Source of the DNA: Opitutales bacterium
Lineage (GTDB): Bacteria > Verrucomicrobiota > Verrucomicrobiia > Opitutales > JAIRKQ01
Direction: 5' to 3'
Length of the DNA: 11,680 bases
Assembly: GCA_029059365.1 (NCBI GenBank)
Contig: JAIDVZ010000138.1
Coordinates: 1-11,680 of the forward strand
Below, in pieces: positions 1 to 6,525 of the stretch; position 1 is the stretch's first letter, and each line of letters opens with the position of its first letter. The position numbers and the translations under genes are program-made. The notes under the pieces are model-generated. The model was not told the origin of the DNA. It did not search any database and was given only the letters and a program-made list of their open reading frames with translations.

Positions 1-70
1 TTCGAACGCTTGAAGGGTAACACCCGACAGATTTACAGTCTGCATCCTTTAGCCACTTGGATATCCCACC
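1..70 (-). tRNA. tRNA-Tyr (GTA), 3' end cut off by the window edge
   Basis: Read on the minus strand, this begins with acceptor strand GGTGGGA, followed by a D-arm and an anticodon stem-loop with stem GCAGA/TCTGT and loop CTGTAAA, giving anticodon GTA (Tyr). A long variable arm follows (stem GGGT/ACCC), as expected of bacterial tRNA-Tyr, and then the T-loop start TTCGAA. The window begins inside the T-loop, so the 3' T-stem strand, the 3' acceptor strand and the CCA end (if encoded) lie outside. The gene is divergent from the HAD hydrolase at 177. Identity is firm; only the 3' end is unseen. Confidence 0.93.
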
Positions 71-85
71 AGCAACTGGAGCTGC

Positions 86-113
86 ACCCTAAATGTTTTT
101 TCTATGTTGCCAA
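86..113 (-). promoter_or_regulatory. possible promoter of tRNA-Tyr
   Basis: On the minus strand, TTGGCA (108-113) resembles a -35 box. Sixteen bases downstream lies TAGGGT (86-91), a poor -10 match (3 of 6). Spacing and position (about 15 bp before the tRNA 5' end) are reasonable, but the -10 is weak, so this is tentative. The -35 overlaps the mirror motif TTGCCA (107-112) on the plus strand. Confidence 0.22.
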
Positions 114-176
114 GACTTTTTTGTATTTTTTTATGCCGAAATCGCGCATCTTATTCGTAATACTTGCTGATTCTAT

Positions 177-1235
177 TTGACTTTTGGACGCAATTACATT
201 CAACCCGATCCTGTGCTTTCTCGAGAAATTTTTGAAAAATACGATATTTTGCTTGTTGATGTGTTTGGAGTGCTTTGGAATGGGGTTGATTGGATTGCGG
301 GCGCACTCGACACCCTTGAGCATCTAGTCAAATTAGGAAAAACGGTTGTGATTCTATCAAACGCTAGTGTTTCGGCCAAACATATGCTTGATAAATATGC
401 TTCGTCTGGTCCATCTTTGGGTAAACATTTTTCAGGATTTGTTACCTCCGGTGAGGTTTTAAATCATATTCTGAAAAACCATAAGCTGAGCTTTGAGAGT
501 GTTCCGCACCCGAAAAAATATGCAATTTTGGGTACACATGTCGTACATAATTTTGAAAATACGTTGTATGAATATACAGATTCGTTAGATGAATCAGATT
601 TTGTATATGTTTCAATTCCACAACTGGCTAATGATCAAAAGTCATTGTTGCCCAACGAGTTACAAAAAATGTTGTATAGATCCAATATGAGTTCATCAGA
701 CAAAATTGTATGGGATAGCTCGAGCTTGGATCCGTTTATCCCCCAGCTGAGAGAGATTTTTGAAAAAAAGAAGCCGTTACTAGTAGCGAACCCTGATAAG
801 TATGCATCTGTTGGTGTTTTGAACCCAGAGAATGGTACCGAGTACATCAAACAACTCGTTGTTCGTCAGGGTAGTTTGGGAGAAGCGTACGTCAAAATGG
901 GAGGTGAAGTACTTTTTATCGGGAAGCCATATCCTGAGGTGTATGAATTCGCCCTTCACTTCGCTGCCAAAAATGAACATGTTACGTTTTCAGACTTAAA
1001 AAATAAAAAGATCGCCATGATAGGTGATACGCTAGAAACGGACATTTTAGGTGCTCAAAATGCTAGTAAAAAATTTGGTTTAAATGTTGAGAGTATATTG
1101 ACCGATACCGGAATTTCTTATCGTGAATTATCAGAAAAATCTGTCGAGGCACGTCGAGAAATTTACAAGCATCGGAGGATTATTCCGACCCATGAGGTGG
1201 GCAGTATAGCGCTTGATGATAAGGTGTTATTTTAA
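177..1235 (+). CDS. HAD-superfamily class IIA hydrolase (TIGR01459-like)
   Basis: A 352-residue cytosolic protein of the HAD phosphatase superfamily. Visible motifs are motif I at residues 28-32 (D-V-F-G-V, followed by LWNG), motif II around VVILSNAS (57-64), motif III Lys in FIGKPYPEVY (K250), and motif IV GDTLETD (283-289). The block with NPDKYASVG and LGEAYVKMGGEVLFIGKP is typical of the TIGR01459 subfamily known mainly from Proteobacteria. The substrate is unknown; relatives are annotated as sugar-phosphate or nitrophenyl-phosphate phosphatases. The usual second Asp of motif I is replaced by Phe30. The protein looks longer than the family norm, which I recall as under 300 residues, with the extra length in the cap region. 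The TTG start at 177 is chosen because an in-frame stop lies at 168-170 and it gives the expected lead-in before motif I; GTG at 213 is the alternative. No clear ribosome binding site is seen. The stop overlaps the convergent rpe stop by 9 bp. Confidence 0.85.
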   Translation: MTFGRNYIQPDPVLSREIFEKYDILLVDVFGVLWNGVDWIAGALDTLEHLVKLGKTVVILSNASVSAKHMLDKYASSGPSLGKHFSGFVTSGEVLNHILKNHKLSFESVPHPKKYAILGTHVVHNFENTLYEYTDSLDESDFVYVSIPQLANDQKSLLPNELQKMLYRSNMSSSDKIVWDSSSLDPFIPQLREIFEKKKPLLVANPDKYASVGVLNPENGTEYIKQLVVRQGSLGEAYVKMGGEVLFIGKPYPEVYEFALHFAAKNEHVTFSDLKNKKIAMIGDTLETDILGAQNASKKFGLNVESILTDTGISYRELSEKSVEARREIYKHRRIIPTHEVGSIALDDKVLF

Positions 1236-1868
1236 AAATTGTTGAAGCGATTGCATAAATTTTTGTGGGGAGCGGAAAAACGAATTGCCGGACACGATCG
1301 TATCTACGCCAATTTCTGCTAATTGAATAGCTAATTCATCCGTCACACCACCATCAACAGCAATTTGGTAGTTAAGCTCATTTTTTTGTCGATATTCAAT
1401 AAGCTTTTTTATGGTGTTCATTGTATCGGGGATAAATTTTTGTCCGCTAAATCCTGGATGTACGCCCATAACTAATATATAGTCAACGAGTGATATCAGA
1501 TTTGTCATGGGTACTGTTCCTGGGTTTATTGCGAGTGCACATGCGCAATGATGTGCTTTGATGTTGGACAAAATTTTGGCAATATTACCGCTTGATTCTT
1601 GATGAATCGCTATGCTATCGGCACCATATTCGATGAATTGTTCAACGAAGTATTCAGGGTGTTGAAGCATGAGGTGCACATCTAATTTGAGCGATGTATG
1701 TTGGTGAAGATCATGCACAAGTTGCGGCCCAAAACTGATGTTTTTTACAAATACCCCATCCATGATATCTACATGTAAGCGCTTAACATTGTAGTTTTCG
1801 GCGATGTGCACACCTTGTAAGAGGTTGCAATGATCGTATGACATTATGGATGGCACAACTGTAATCAT
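1227..1868 (-). CDS. rpe: ribulose-phosphate 3-epimerase
   Basis: Interconverts D-ribulose 5-phosphate and D-xylulose 5-phosphate in the pentose phosphate pathway, in the cytosol. The 213-residue product is a complete TIM barrel of normal length. It shows PSIMS at the N-terminus (Ser7), LHVDIMDG with metal ligands His32 and Asp34, the second metal-binding histidine in LDVHLM (His65), the phosphate-gripping loop GVHPGFSGQKF (135-145), catalytic Asp172 in AVDGGV, and SGNSFF at the C-terminal phosphate site. The ATG at 1866-1868 is chosen because translation from it starts like other Rpe proteins. An upstream in-frame TTG at 1893-1895 would add nine residues and overlap lptE. The chosen start lies 11 bp after the lptE stop, so rpe is probably the last gene of the rpmF-to-rpe operon. 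It converges on the HAD gene with overlapping stops. Confidence 0.95.
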   Translation of the reverse strand: MITVVPSIMSYDHCNLLQGVHIAENYNVKRLHVDIMDGVFVKNISFGPQLVHDLHQHTSLKLDVHLMLQHPEYFVEQFIEYGADSIAIHQESSGNIAKILSNIKAHHCACALAINPGTVPMTNLISLVDYILVMGVHPGFSGQKFIPDTMNTIKKLIEYRQKNELNYQIAVDGGVTDELAIQLAEIGVDTIVSGNSFFRSPQKFMQSLQQFLK

Positions 1869-1879
1869 TTTGGTGCCCA

Positions 1880-2392
1880 CTACCACGGTTTGCAAACAAC
1901 GTCGTATATTTTATCCGCGAGCTTATCCGATAATTGCGGCAAAGTCTTTGTCTTATTCCACAAATAATCCCCTTCTGCCTGACTTTCAATCGACGCAGAG
2001 ACGATATGTTGTTTGAATAAATATTGACCCGTACGGTTATCAAATAAAGAGCACTCAGCTGTTATCTCAAGAGTAAAGGATTTTGCTCGCACCGTATCAT
2101 CGGGTTTCGTCGTCGCTACCGATTGGCTGAAATCTTTGATTTTTACAGTTAAACAAGCATCGGCAGATTCATTGGAATTTAGCAATGTCAATTGCGGGTG
2201 CTTTGCTATTTTTTGGCGGATTTGTGAGCTCAGTGTGGCCCGAATATGGTGAACAAGCGCATCGTTTTTGACCGGCTCGATATATATTGTTGTAAATGGT
2301 ATATCTGAACCTGTGCCCTTGCTATAGTGCATGCATCCACACAGTAAACATGCTGCAAAAACAAAGATGATAACAACGTTCGCTTTATTCAT
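1880..2392 (-). CDS. lptE: LptE-like LPS-assembly lipoprotein
   Basis: A 170-residue probable outer-membrane lipoprotein. The N-terminus has Lys3, a hydrophobic stretch (residues 5-17) and a lipobox ending L-C-G-C, so Cys20 should be lipidated by Lgt and LspA. The body (TIYIEPVKN..., then alternating hydrophobic strands and a helix with LSSQIRQKIAKHPQLTLL) matches the LptE fold family, in which the protein plugs the LptD barrel and helps deliver LPS to the cell surface. Sequence conservation in this family is low, so the call rests on lipobox, length, fold-like pattern and the adjacent BamD-like gene. The start is at 2392 (or the preceding ATG at 2395); both overlap the bamD stop, implying translational coupling. 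An in-frame start further upstream would add a basic stretch before the signal peptide and is unlikely. LptD is not in this window. Confidence 0.72.
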   Translation of the reverse strand: MNKANVVIIFVFAACLLCGCMHYSKGTGSDIPFTTIYIEPVKNDALVHHIRATLSSQIRQKIAKHPQLTLLNSNESADACLTVKIKDFSQSVATTKPDDTVRAKSFTLEITAECSLFDNRTGQYLFKQHIVSASIESQAEGDYLWNKTKTLPQLSDKLADKIYDVVCKPW

Positions 2393-3731
2393 CATCTTCC
2401 GAGGCATTTTTTTCTTGAATAGAACCATCTTCATCCGGTTCATTGGAGTAAACAGGACTATGTCTTATGCTTGCTTTATCATCGGACTGCGATGAGGCCT
2501 CATCACCTAGTATTTCTTCAAGTTTTTTAGCATCATCTGAGGTGTTGATTTCGTCGGCACCCTGATTGATTTTGTTAAAATCAGTATTCACTTCACCCTG
2601 GTCGCTATTAGATAGAGATTGGACTGACTGATTTTTGTAATTAAGTACAGCTTCCGAGTTGTCTTCAAATTCTTCGTTCGCAACCTCGGCAAGTGTTGCG
2701 TCGGAGACCCACTGTTCATCACTTGGCCGTTTATATCGACCAAAGAAAAAATCAACAGGTGTACGCTTAGGATCATTTCCATCTAAAATATACTGGATTC
2801 TGTCCTGTGCTACCCGTGCAATTGCCGAGCCTGGATAACATGTTATCGCTTCCTTATACATGATTATTGCAGCTTTGGGATTATTGCGAGAGTTGAAGTA
2901 AAAATCTCCGACGGAAATTTTACTTTTAGCGAGTAAAGTTTTCATCGTATCTAGGTTAGCTTCAACTTCTGGGACTCTTTCGTCTGTTGGATAAAGGATC
3001 AAAAAATCTTCATAACAATGAACCGCTTCTTTGATCGCACCCTGGTCATGATTTACACTTTTTACGAGATCTGAGTAAATTTTAGCGATCCTCAAATATG
3101 CACCCGGGGTATATTCAGAATCTGGATAAGTATCGATCAATCGCTCAAGCGTATTAATGGCGTCAGCCGGTTTTTTATCACGCAGATAGAGCTCAGCAAT
3201 ATTTTTTAATGCCGAAGGAGCAAGATCATCGAACGGTGCAGAGCGTACAACATTTTCGTAATATTCAATAGCAGAATTTCTATCCTTAAACCCAGGGATG
3301 ACACCAAAATAGTACGGACGCGCGCCACCTTTCACCATTGAAGCCAGGTTAAACTGCTCGTGTAATACCTTTCTAAATCCAGGGTATTGAGGGTATTTTT
3401 GAATTACCGTATCAAATGCCTTAAATGCGGCCTTATATTGGCGCTTTTGGACCCTAATTTTCCCGATTTGATAGTATGCTTCCGGTGCGAAGATCGAATT
3501 GCCATATTGCCGATGTACTTTCACGTATTTTGCAATCGCGGTTGAAAATTTGCCATCTTCTTGCGCAATTCTAGCTTCATTCATCAATTCGCGGGCTGTA
3601 AAATCTTCAGATTTTATTGTCAATCCGTCGCCCGGTTCGGTTCTCCAACCACTGTTTTGGTCCCATATTAGTTCAGCATGCAATGAACATGCAGCGCTGA
3701 AAATTGTTATTACTGAGAAAAATTTTCGCAT
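2385..3731 (-). CDS. bamD: BamD-like outer-membrane protein assembly factor with TPR repeats
   Basis: A 448-residue exported TPR protein. Residues 1-19 form a signal peptide (MRKFF, then a hydrophobic core, S-L-H-A before Glu20), suggesting signal peptidase I cleavage. A cysteine at position 15 has Ser rather than Leu/Val/Ile at -3, so a lipobox is doubtful, unlike the lipidated E. coli BamD. TPR-like helix pairs run from about 45 to 315, with motifs such as EAYYQIGKIRVQKRQYKAAF and ALKNIAELYLRDKKPADA. Residues 341-448 are an acidic, Ser/Asn-rich tail without repeats. The product is much longer than E. coli BamD (about 245 residues), but the body resembles, from memory, Opitutae BamD proteins. 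The expected role is in BAM-complex insertion of beta-barrels. The start ATG is preceded by GAGGG four bases upstream and lies 13 bp after the fabH stop. The 3' end overlaps lptE. Confidence 0.82.
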   Translation of the reverse strand: MRKFFSVITIFSAACSLHAELIWDQNSGWRTEPGDGLTIKSEDFTARELMNEARIAQEDGKFSTAIAKYVKVHRQYGNSIFAPEAYYQIGKIRVQKRQYKAAFKAFDTVIQKYPQYPGFRKVLHEQFNLASMVKGGARPYYFGVIPGFKDRNSAIEYYENVVRSAPFDDLAPSALKNIAELYLRDKKPADAINTLERLIDTYPDSEYTPGAYLRIAKIYSDLVKSVNHDQGAIKEAVHCYEDFLILYPTDERVPEVEANLDTMKTLLAKSKISVGDFYFNSRNNPKAAIIMYKEAITCYPGSAIARVAQDRIQYILDGNDPKRTPVDFFFGRYKRPSDEQWVSDATLAEVANEEFEDNSEAVLNYKNQSVQSLSNSDQGEVNTDFNKINQGADEINTSDDAKKLEEILGDEASSQSDDKASIRHSPVYSNEPDEDGSIQEKNASEDDE

Positions 3732-3744
3732 AGTGCCCTCACAG

Positions 3745-4731
3745 TCACAATAACCTTATGATCGCTGCTCCCCAAGTCAAGCCCGCTCCGAACCCAGGGG
3801 TTAAAATAACATCCCCGTTTTTAATTGTTCCATTTCGGCGATTTTCATCGATAGCTAGTAAAATCGAAGAAGCCGAAGTATTACCAAATTTGTCCACTGT
3901 TATGCGCATTTTTTGGCGAGGAATTTCCAATTTTTCCGCAATAGCATCGATTATTCGAACATTCGCTTGATGGGGGACGACGTGGTCGATTTGATCGATC
4001 GATAGATTATTACGTGCCAAGATTAACGCGATAACATCGCTCATTTTTTGTATGGCTAACTTGAATACTTCGCGTCCTTCCATTTTCAAAAAATGTCTGC
4101 GTTTCTGTACAGTTGCTGCAGATGCAGGTTCCATTGAACCTCCGGCAGGTACATTCAGAATGGGAGCGTACTCGCCATCTGAACTGATAATTACGTCTAT
4201 TATTCCAGATTGTGAATCTTCTGCTTTGCGCAATATCATTGCACCAGCGCCATCTCCAAACAACACACAGGTTGAACGATCTTCCCAATCAAGAATAGAT
4301 GATAGTTTATCTCCACAGATCAATAAAACGGTACGATAGGATGGATTGACCATCATCGAACGCGCGATATCTAACCCGTACTGAAAGCCCGAGCACGCTG
4401 CCCCAAAATCAAAAGCTGGGATATCGCGTAAACCCAATTTATGTTGTACAATTACTGCGGTCGATGGAGTTAGCATATCCGGTGACGAAGTGCCAACAAT
4501 GATTAGATCGATCTCGTTTTTGTCGATGTTAGCATCCTTGATCGCTCGTTCAGCTGCTTTTACGCATAAATCAGAGGTTGATTCATCAGGCCGTGCGATA
4601 TGTCGCTCACGGATCCCAGAACGTGTGACGATCCATTCATCAGAGGTATCGACCATTTTACTGAGATCATCGTTGGTTAAGATGCGATCGGGGACATATG
4701 TTCCGACCCCTTTAATGGATATGTTAGTCAT
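3745..4731 (-). CDS. fabH: beta-ketoacyl-ACP synthase III
   Basis: Catalyses the first condensation of type II fatty-acid synthesis (acetyl-CoA plus malonyl-ACP) in the cytosol. The 328-residue product has the usual length and the full catalytic triad: Cys113 in FGAACSGF, His254 in PHQAN and Asn284 in GNTSASS. It also shows the family N-terminus (GVGTYVPDRILTNDDL, DTSDEWIVTRSGIRER), the GDGAGA loop (159-164) and the C-terminal GFGAGLTWGA motif. Its ATG overlaps the plsX stop as ATGA (4 bp), so it is almost certainly translated by coupling to plsX, a common gene order in bacteria. No residue is missing and there is no frameshift. Confidence 0.97.
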   Translation of the reverse strand: MTNISIKGVGTYVPDRILTNDDLSKMVDTSDEWIVTRSGIRERHIARPDESTSDLCVKAAERAIKDANIDKNEIDLIIVGTSSPDMLTPSTAVIVQHKLGLRDIPAFDFGAACSGFQYGLDIARSMMVNPSYRTVLLICGDKLSSILDWEDRSTCVLFGDGAGAMILRKAEDSQSGIIDVIISSDGEYAPILNVPAGGSMEPASAATVQKRRHFLKMEGREVFKLAIQKMSDVIALILARNNLSIDQIDHVVPHQANVRIIDAIAEKLEIPRQKMRITVDKFGNTSASSILLAIDENRRNGTIKNGDVILTPGFGAGLTWGAAIIRLL

Positions 4732-5786
4732 TCCGTTTGTGCCTGATTGATTGTTATATTTATGCGTTCAATTAGGCTGGATAGTGCACCATCCTTAGAT
4801 GCATGTGCAGATTTTATGGCCAGCTCAAGTGCGCTTGAAATTCCGTCTGCTGTGCTTGACCCGTGAGACTTTATGACAACACCATTCAGCCCTAGAAATG
4901 GTGCTCCACTGAATCGATCAGGGTTTAACTGGCGTTTAATATCCCGAAATGCACCTTGTGCGAGAATAGCTCCAAGTATCCGTAATGGATTTTTCATGAT
5001 CTGGCGTTTAATATAATGCTTAACTGTCTTAGCCATCGATTCTATGCTTTTTAGCAAAATATTCCCGACAAAACCATCGCACACGACAACATCGATATTT
5101 TCTTCAAACAGCTGAAATCCCTCAATCGGGCCGAGATAATTGATGTCACCCTGGCACAACTTCAACAACCTATGAGCTTCGCAGGTTAAGTCGCTGCCCT
5201 TCCCCTCTTCGGTCCCAATGCTTAGCAATCCAACACGCGGGTACTTTACCCCCATCACTGTTGTATAATAATGAGCCCCTAAAATCGCATTATGTACGAG
5301 ATTTATTGCGGTTGATGATGGATTTGCTCCGACATCAATGAGTGCGAATTGGTGATTTGGAGATGGGATCATCGTACACAATGCAGGTCTGTCGATCCCT
5401 GGCATGGTGCGCAATTTGAGGGTCCCGCCGGCCATCAAACACCCGGTATTTCCGCAACTAAGCATACCATCGGCTTGTCCATCTTTTACGAGCTCGATTG
5501 CGCGAAACATAGATGAATTTTTTTTATTTTTCAGCGCAAACATCGGCTTATCTGTCATCGAGATTTCTTGATCAGCATGTACGATTTCAACATCGCATAG
5601 CCATTTATCGGCTTTTTGCTTAGAAATAGCACTTTGTATCTGGTCTCTATCGCCTACCAGTTTAACCTGATGAGCGGCACACGATGCGCGCTTCATCGCT
5701 TGTACAATACCAGCAATGAATGCCACAGTCCCATTATCAGCTCCCATGACATCCACAGCAATTGTGACGTCGGAGCTGTTATTCAT
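4728..5786 (-). CDS. plsX: phosphate acyltransferase PlsX
   Basis: Makes acyl-phosphate from acyl-ACP and phosphate, feeding PlsY for lysophosphatidate synthesis at the inner membrane face. The 352-residue product shows the family hallmarks in order: AVDVMGAD near the N-terminus (10-17), SCGNTGCLMAGG in place of the usual S-A-G-N-T-G-A motif, DVGAN, CDGFVGNILLKS, and the C-terminal GAPFLGLNGVVIKSHGSS block. Length is normal. The ATG at 5784-5786 is 14 bp after the rpmF stop and has no strong ribosome binding site. The gene overlaps fabH by 4 bp. The rpmF-plsX-fabH order is widely conserved in bacteria and supports all three calls. Confidence 0.97.
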   Translation of the reverse strand: MNNSSDVTIAVDVMGADNGTVAFIAGIVQAMKRASCAAHQVKLVGDRDQIQSAISKQKADKWLCDVEIVHADQEISMTDKPMFALKNKKNSSMFRAIELVKDGQADGMLSCGNTGCLMAGGTLKLRTMPGIDRPALCTMIPSPNHQFALIDVGANPSSTAINLVHNAILGAHYYTTVMGVKYPRVGLLSIGTEEGKGSDLTCEAHRLLKLCQGDINYLGPIEGFQLFEENIDVVVCDGFVGNILLKSIESMAKTVKHYIKRQIMKNPLRILGAILAQGAFRDIKRQLNPDRFSGAPFLGLNGVVIKSHGSSTADGISSALELAIKSAHASKDGALSSLIERINITINQAQTE

Positions 5787-5800
5787 AACGATAGTATCGG

Positions 5801-5980
5801 TTAATCATCAATTTCGATTACCTGTCGGCCACGATACATTCCGGTCTCCGGATTAACATAATGTGGCTTAAATAATGTTCCAGTTGCCTGGTCGCGTGAA
5901 AGCTGAAAGGCCTCAAATTGGTTAGCCCCACGGCGCTTCCGGCTTCTCTGTTTAGATTGTTTACGTTTTGGTTGTCCCAT
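5801..5980 (-). CDS. rpmF: 50S ribosomal protein bL32
   Basis: A 59-residue basic ribosomal protein of the large subunit. The minus-strand translation opens MGQPKRKQSKQRSRKRRGAN and ends with PHYVNPETGMYRGRQVIEI, matching the bL32 pattern (PKRK...S near the start, then PH...GYYRGR-V-I). It has no cysteines, so this is the zinc-independent form, as in E. coli, rather than the four-Cys zinc-ribbon form. Its place directly upstream of plsX is the classic bacterial arrangement. The sequence before the ATG is A/T-rich with no evident Shine-Dalgarno. A perfect 10-bp hairpin lies 25-48 bp upstream. Confidence 0.96.
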   Translation of the reverse strand: MGQPKRKQSKQRSRKRRGANQFEAFQLSRDQATGTLFKPHYVNPETGMYRGRQVIEIDD

Positions 5981-6004
5981 TTTTCAAATTTTTTAAAGGT
6001 TAAA

Positions 6005-6028
6005 ACAGATCATCAACCGATGATCTGT
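6005..6028 (-). terminator. perfect 10-bp hairpin between rpsU and rpmF, possible terminator or attenuator
   Basis: ACAGATCATC (6005-6014) is the exact reverse complement of GATGATCTGT (6019-6028), with a 4-base loop. On the minus strand the stem is followed by TTTT, then AACC and TTT, so it resembles a weak rho-independent terminator for rpsU transcripts that also sits in the rpmF leader. The stem is only 40% GC and the U-tract is short. A regulatory hairpin or a protein-binding palindrome is therefore equally possible. Confidence 0.4.
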
Positions 6029-6051
6029 ACAGATAAATTTACATGCTCCGA

Positions 6052-6057
6052 TATATA
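6052..6057 (-). promoter_or_regulatory. possible -10 element upstream of rpmF
   Basis: On the minus strand the run TTATATAT (6051-6058) gives a TATATA or TTATAT -10-like hexamer about 75 bp upstream of the rpmF start and just before the 10-bp hairpin. No acceptable -35 is found 16-18 bp further upstream, so this is weak. Without it rpmF would have to be read through from tRNA-Val and rpsU. Confidence 0.15.
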
Positions 6058-6113
6058 ACTCATGATTTTTGGGTTAATCCATGCTTAAAGCCCCAATCGT
6101 TATTCATGATACG

Positions 6114-6314
6114 CTACTTATTTTCATCTCGAAGACGAAGAAAATTCGCAAATCGTGCGATCTTTTCCTTTCTGCGGCGCTTCATGCATGGCTTCTCGAA
6201 ATACCGTTTTTCTCGGATATCACGCAACGTACCTTCGCGATCCAATCGCTTTTTCAAACGTCGTAGCGCTTTATCAACGGTCTCATTTTTTCGTACTGGT
6301 ATGGTTATCGGCAT
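6114..6314 (-). CDS. rpsU: 30S ribosomal protein bS21
   Basis: A 66-residue, very basic small-subunit protein that sits near the 3' end of 16S rRNA. The pattern PITIPVRKNETVDKALRRLK, then EGTLRDIREKRYFEKP and a Lys/Arg-rich C-terminus, matches bS21. The ATG at 6312-6314 is chosen because it gives the family start M-P and lies 8 bases after GGGGG of a strong Shine-Dalgarno. The in-frame ATG at 6318-6320 overlaps that Shine-Dalgarno and cannot be the main start. The coding region begins 24 bp after tRNA-Val(GAC) on the same strand, so tRNA and bS21 mRNA are probably made as one transcript. Confidence 0.95.
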   Translation of the reverse strand: MPITIPVRKNETVDKALRRLKKRLDREGTLRDIREKRYFEKPCMKRRRKEKIARFANFLRLRDENK

Positions 6315-6318
6315 GTTC

Positions 6319-6329
6319 ATCACCCCCTT
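6319..6329 (-). promoter_or_regulatory. extended Shine-Dalgarno of rpsU
   Basis: The minus-strand sequence AAGGGGGTGAT can pair over 11 consecutive positions with the usual 16S rRNA 3' tail (complement AAGGAGGTGAT), with a single G-U wobble in place of one A-U pair. It is by far the best ribosome binding site in the window and fixes the rpsU start at 6314. The 16S sequence of this organism is not in the window, so the canonical tail is assumed. Confidence 0.75.
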
Positions 6330-6338
6330 CATTTTATA

Positions 6339-6415
6339 TGGTGGGAAATACTGGACTCGAACCAGTGACCCCCAGCGTGTCATGCTGATGCTCTAACCAG
6401 CTGAGCTAATTCCCC
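6339..6415 (-). tRNA. tRNA-Val (GAC)
   Basis: A complete 77-nt cloverleaf with encoded CCA. The acceptor GGGGAAT pairs with ATTTCCC (one G-T pair), the D-stem is GCTC/GAGC, the anticodon stem is TCAGC/GCTGG with loop ATGACAC (anticodon GAC, Val), the variable region is GGGTC, the T-stem is ACTGG/CCAGT with loop TTCGAGT, discriminator A, then CCA. It reads GUC and GUU codons. It lies directly upstream of rpsU on the same strand and is nearly identical to the inverted tRNA-Val(CAC) at 8055. Confidence 0.97.
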
Positions 6416-6438
6416 ACAATAAAAACGCCCTTAAACAA

Positions 6439-6444
6439 ACTATA
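6439..6444 (-). promoter_or_regulatory. possible -10 box of the tRNA-Val(GAC)-rpsU transcript
   Basis: On the minus strand TATAGT matches the -10 consensus at 5 of 6 positions, about 24 bp before the tRNA 5' end. The -35 position at 17-bp spacing is AAAAAA (6462-6467), which is not a match, although the A-rich tract could act as an upstream element. Position is good, evidence is otherwise thin. Confidence 0.28.
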
Positions 6445-6489
6445 AAATCTTGGAATGCAAGTTTTTTTAACAAAAAACAAAACATTGCT

Positions 6490-6518
6490 ATTCACTGTGC
6501 AACACAGATGCTGTGAAT
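6490..6518. repeat. 29-bp imperfect palindrome upstream of der
   Basis: The outer arms ATTCAC (6490-6495) and GTGAAT (6513-6518) are exact reverse complements. One internal pair also matches and two can form G-T pairs, around a non-pairing centre. Inside the element, CTGTG and CACAG form an alternative 5-bp hairpin with a 3-base loop. It sits just upstream of the probable der promoter, where an operator might be expected, but chance cannot be excluded. Confidence 0.3.
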
Positions 6519-6525
6519 ATCAATT

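Noticed and set aside
3499..3753. Plus-strand open frame opposite bamD
   Set aside because: It lies fully over the bamD 5' region and its translation has no family pattern; bamD is well supported by signal peptide, TPR repeats and neighbours.
6321..6383. N-terminal extension of the rpsU frame
   Set aside because: The frame remains open into the tRNA-Val gene, but those codons translate tRNA sequence; the Shine-Dalgarno and family start fix the ATG at 6314.
6043..6396. Plus-strand open frame of 117 codons across rpsU and tRNA-Val(GAC)
   Set aside because: It runs antisense through a clear bS21 gene and a complete tRNA, so it cannot be a real protein gene.
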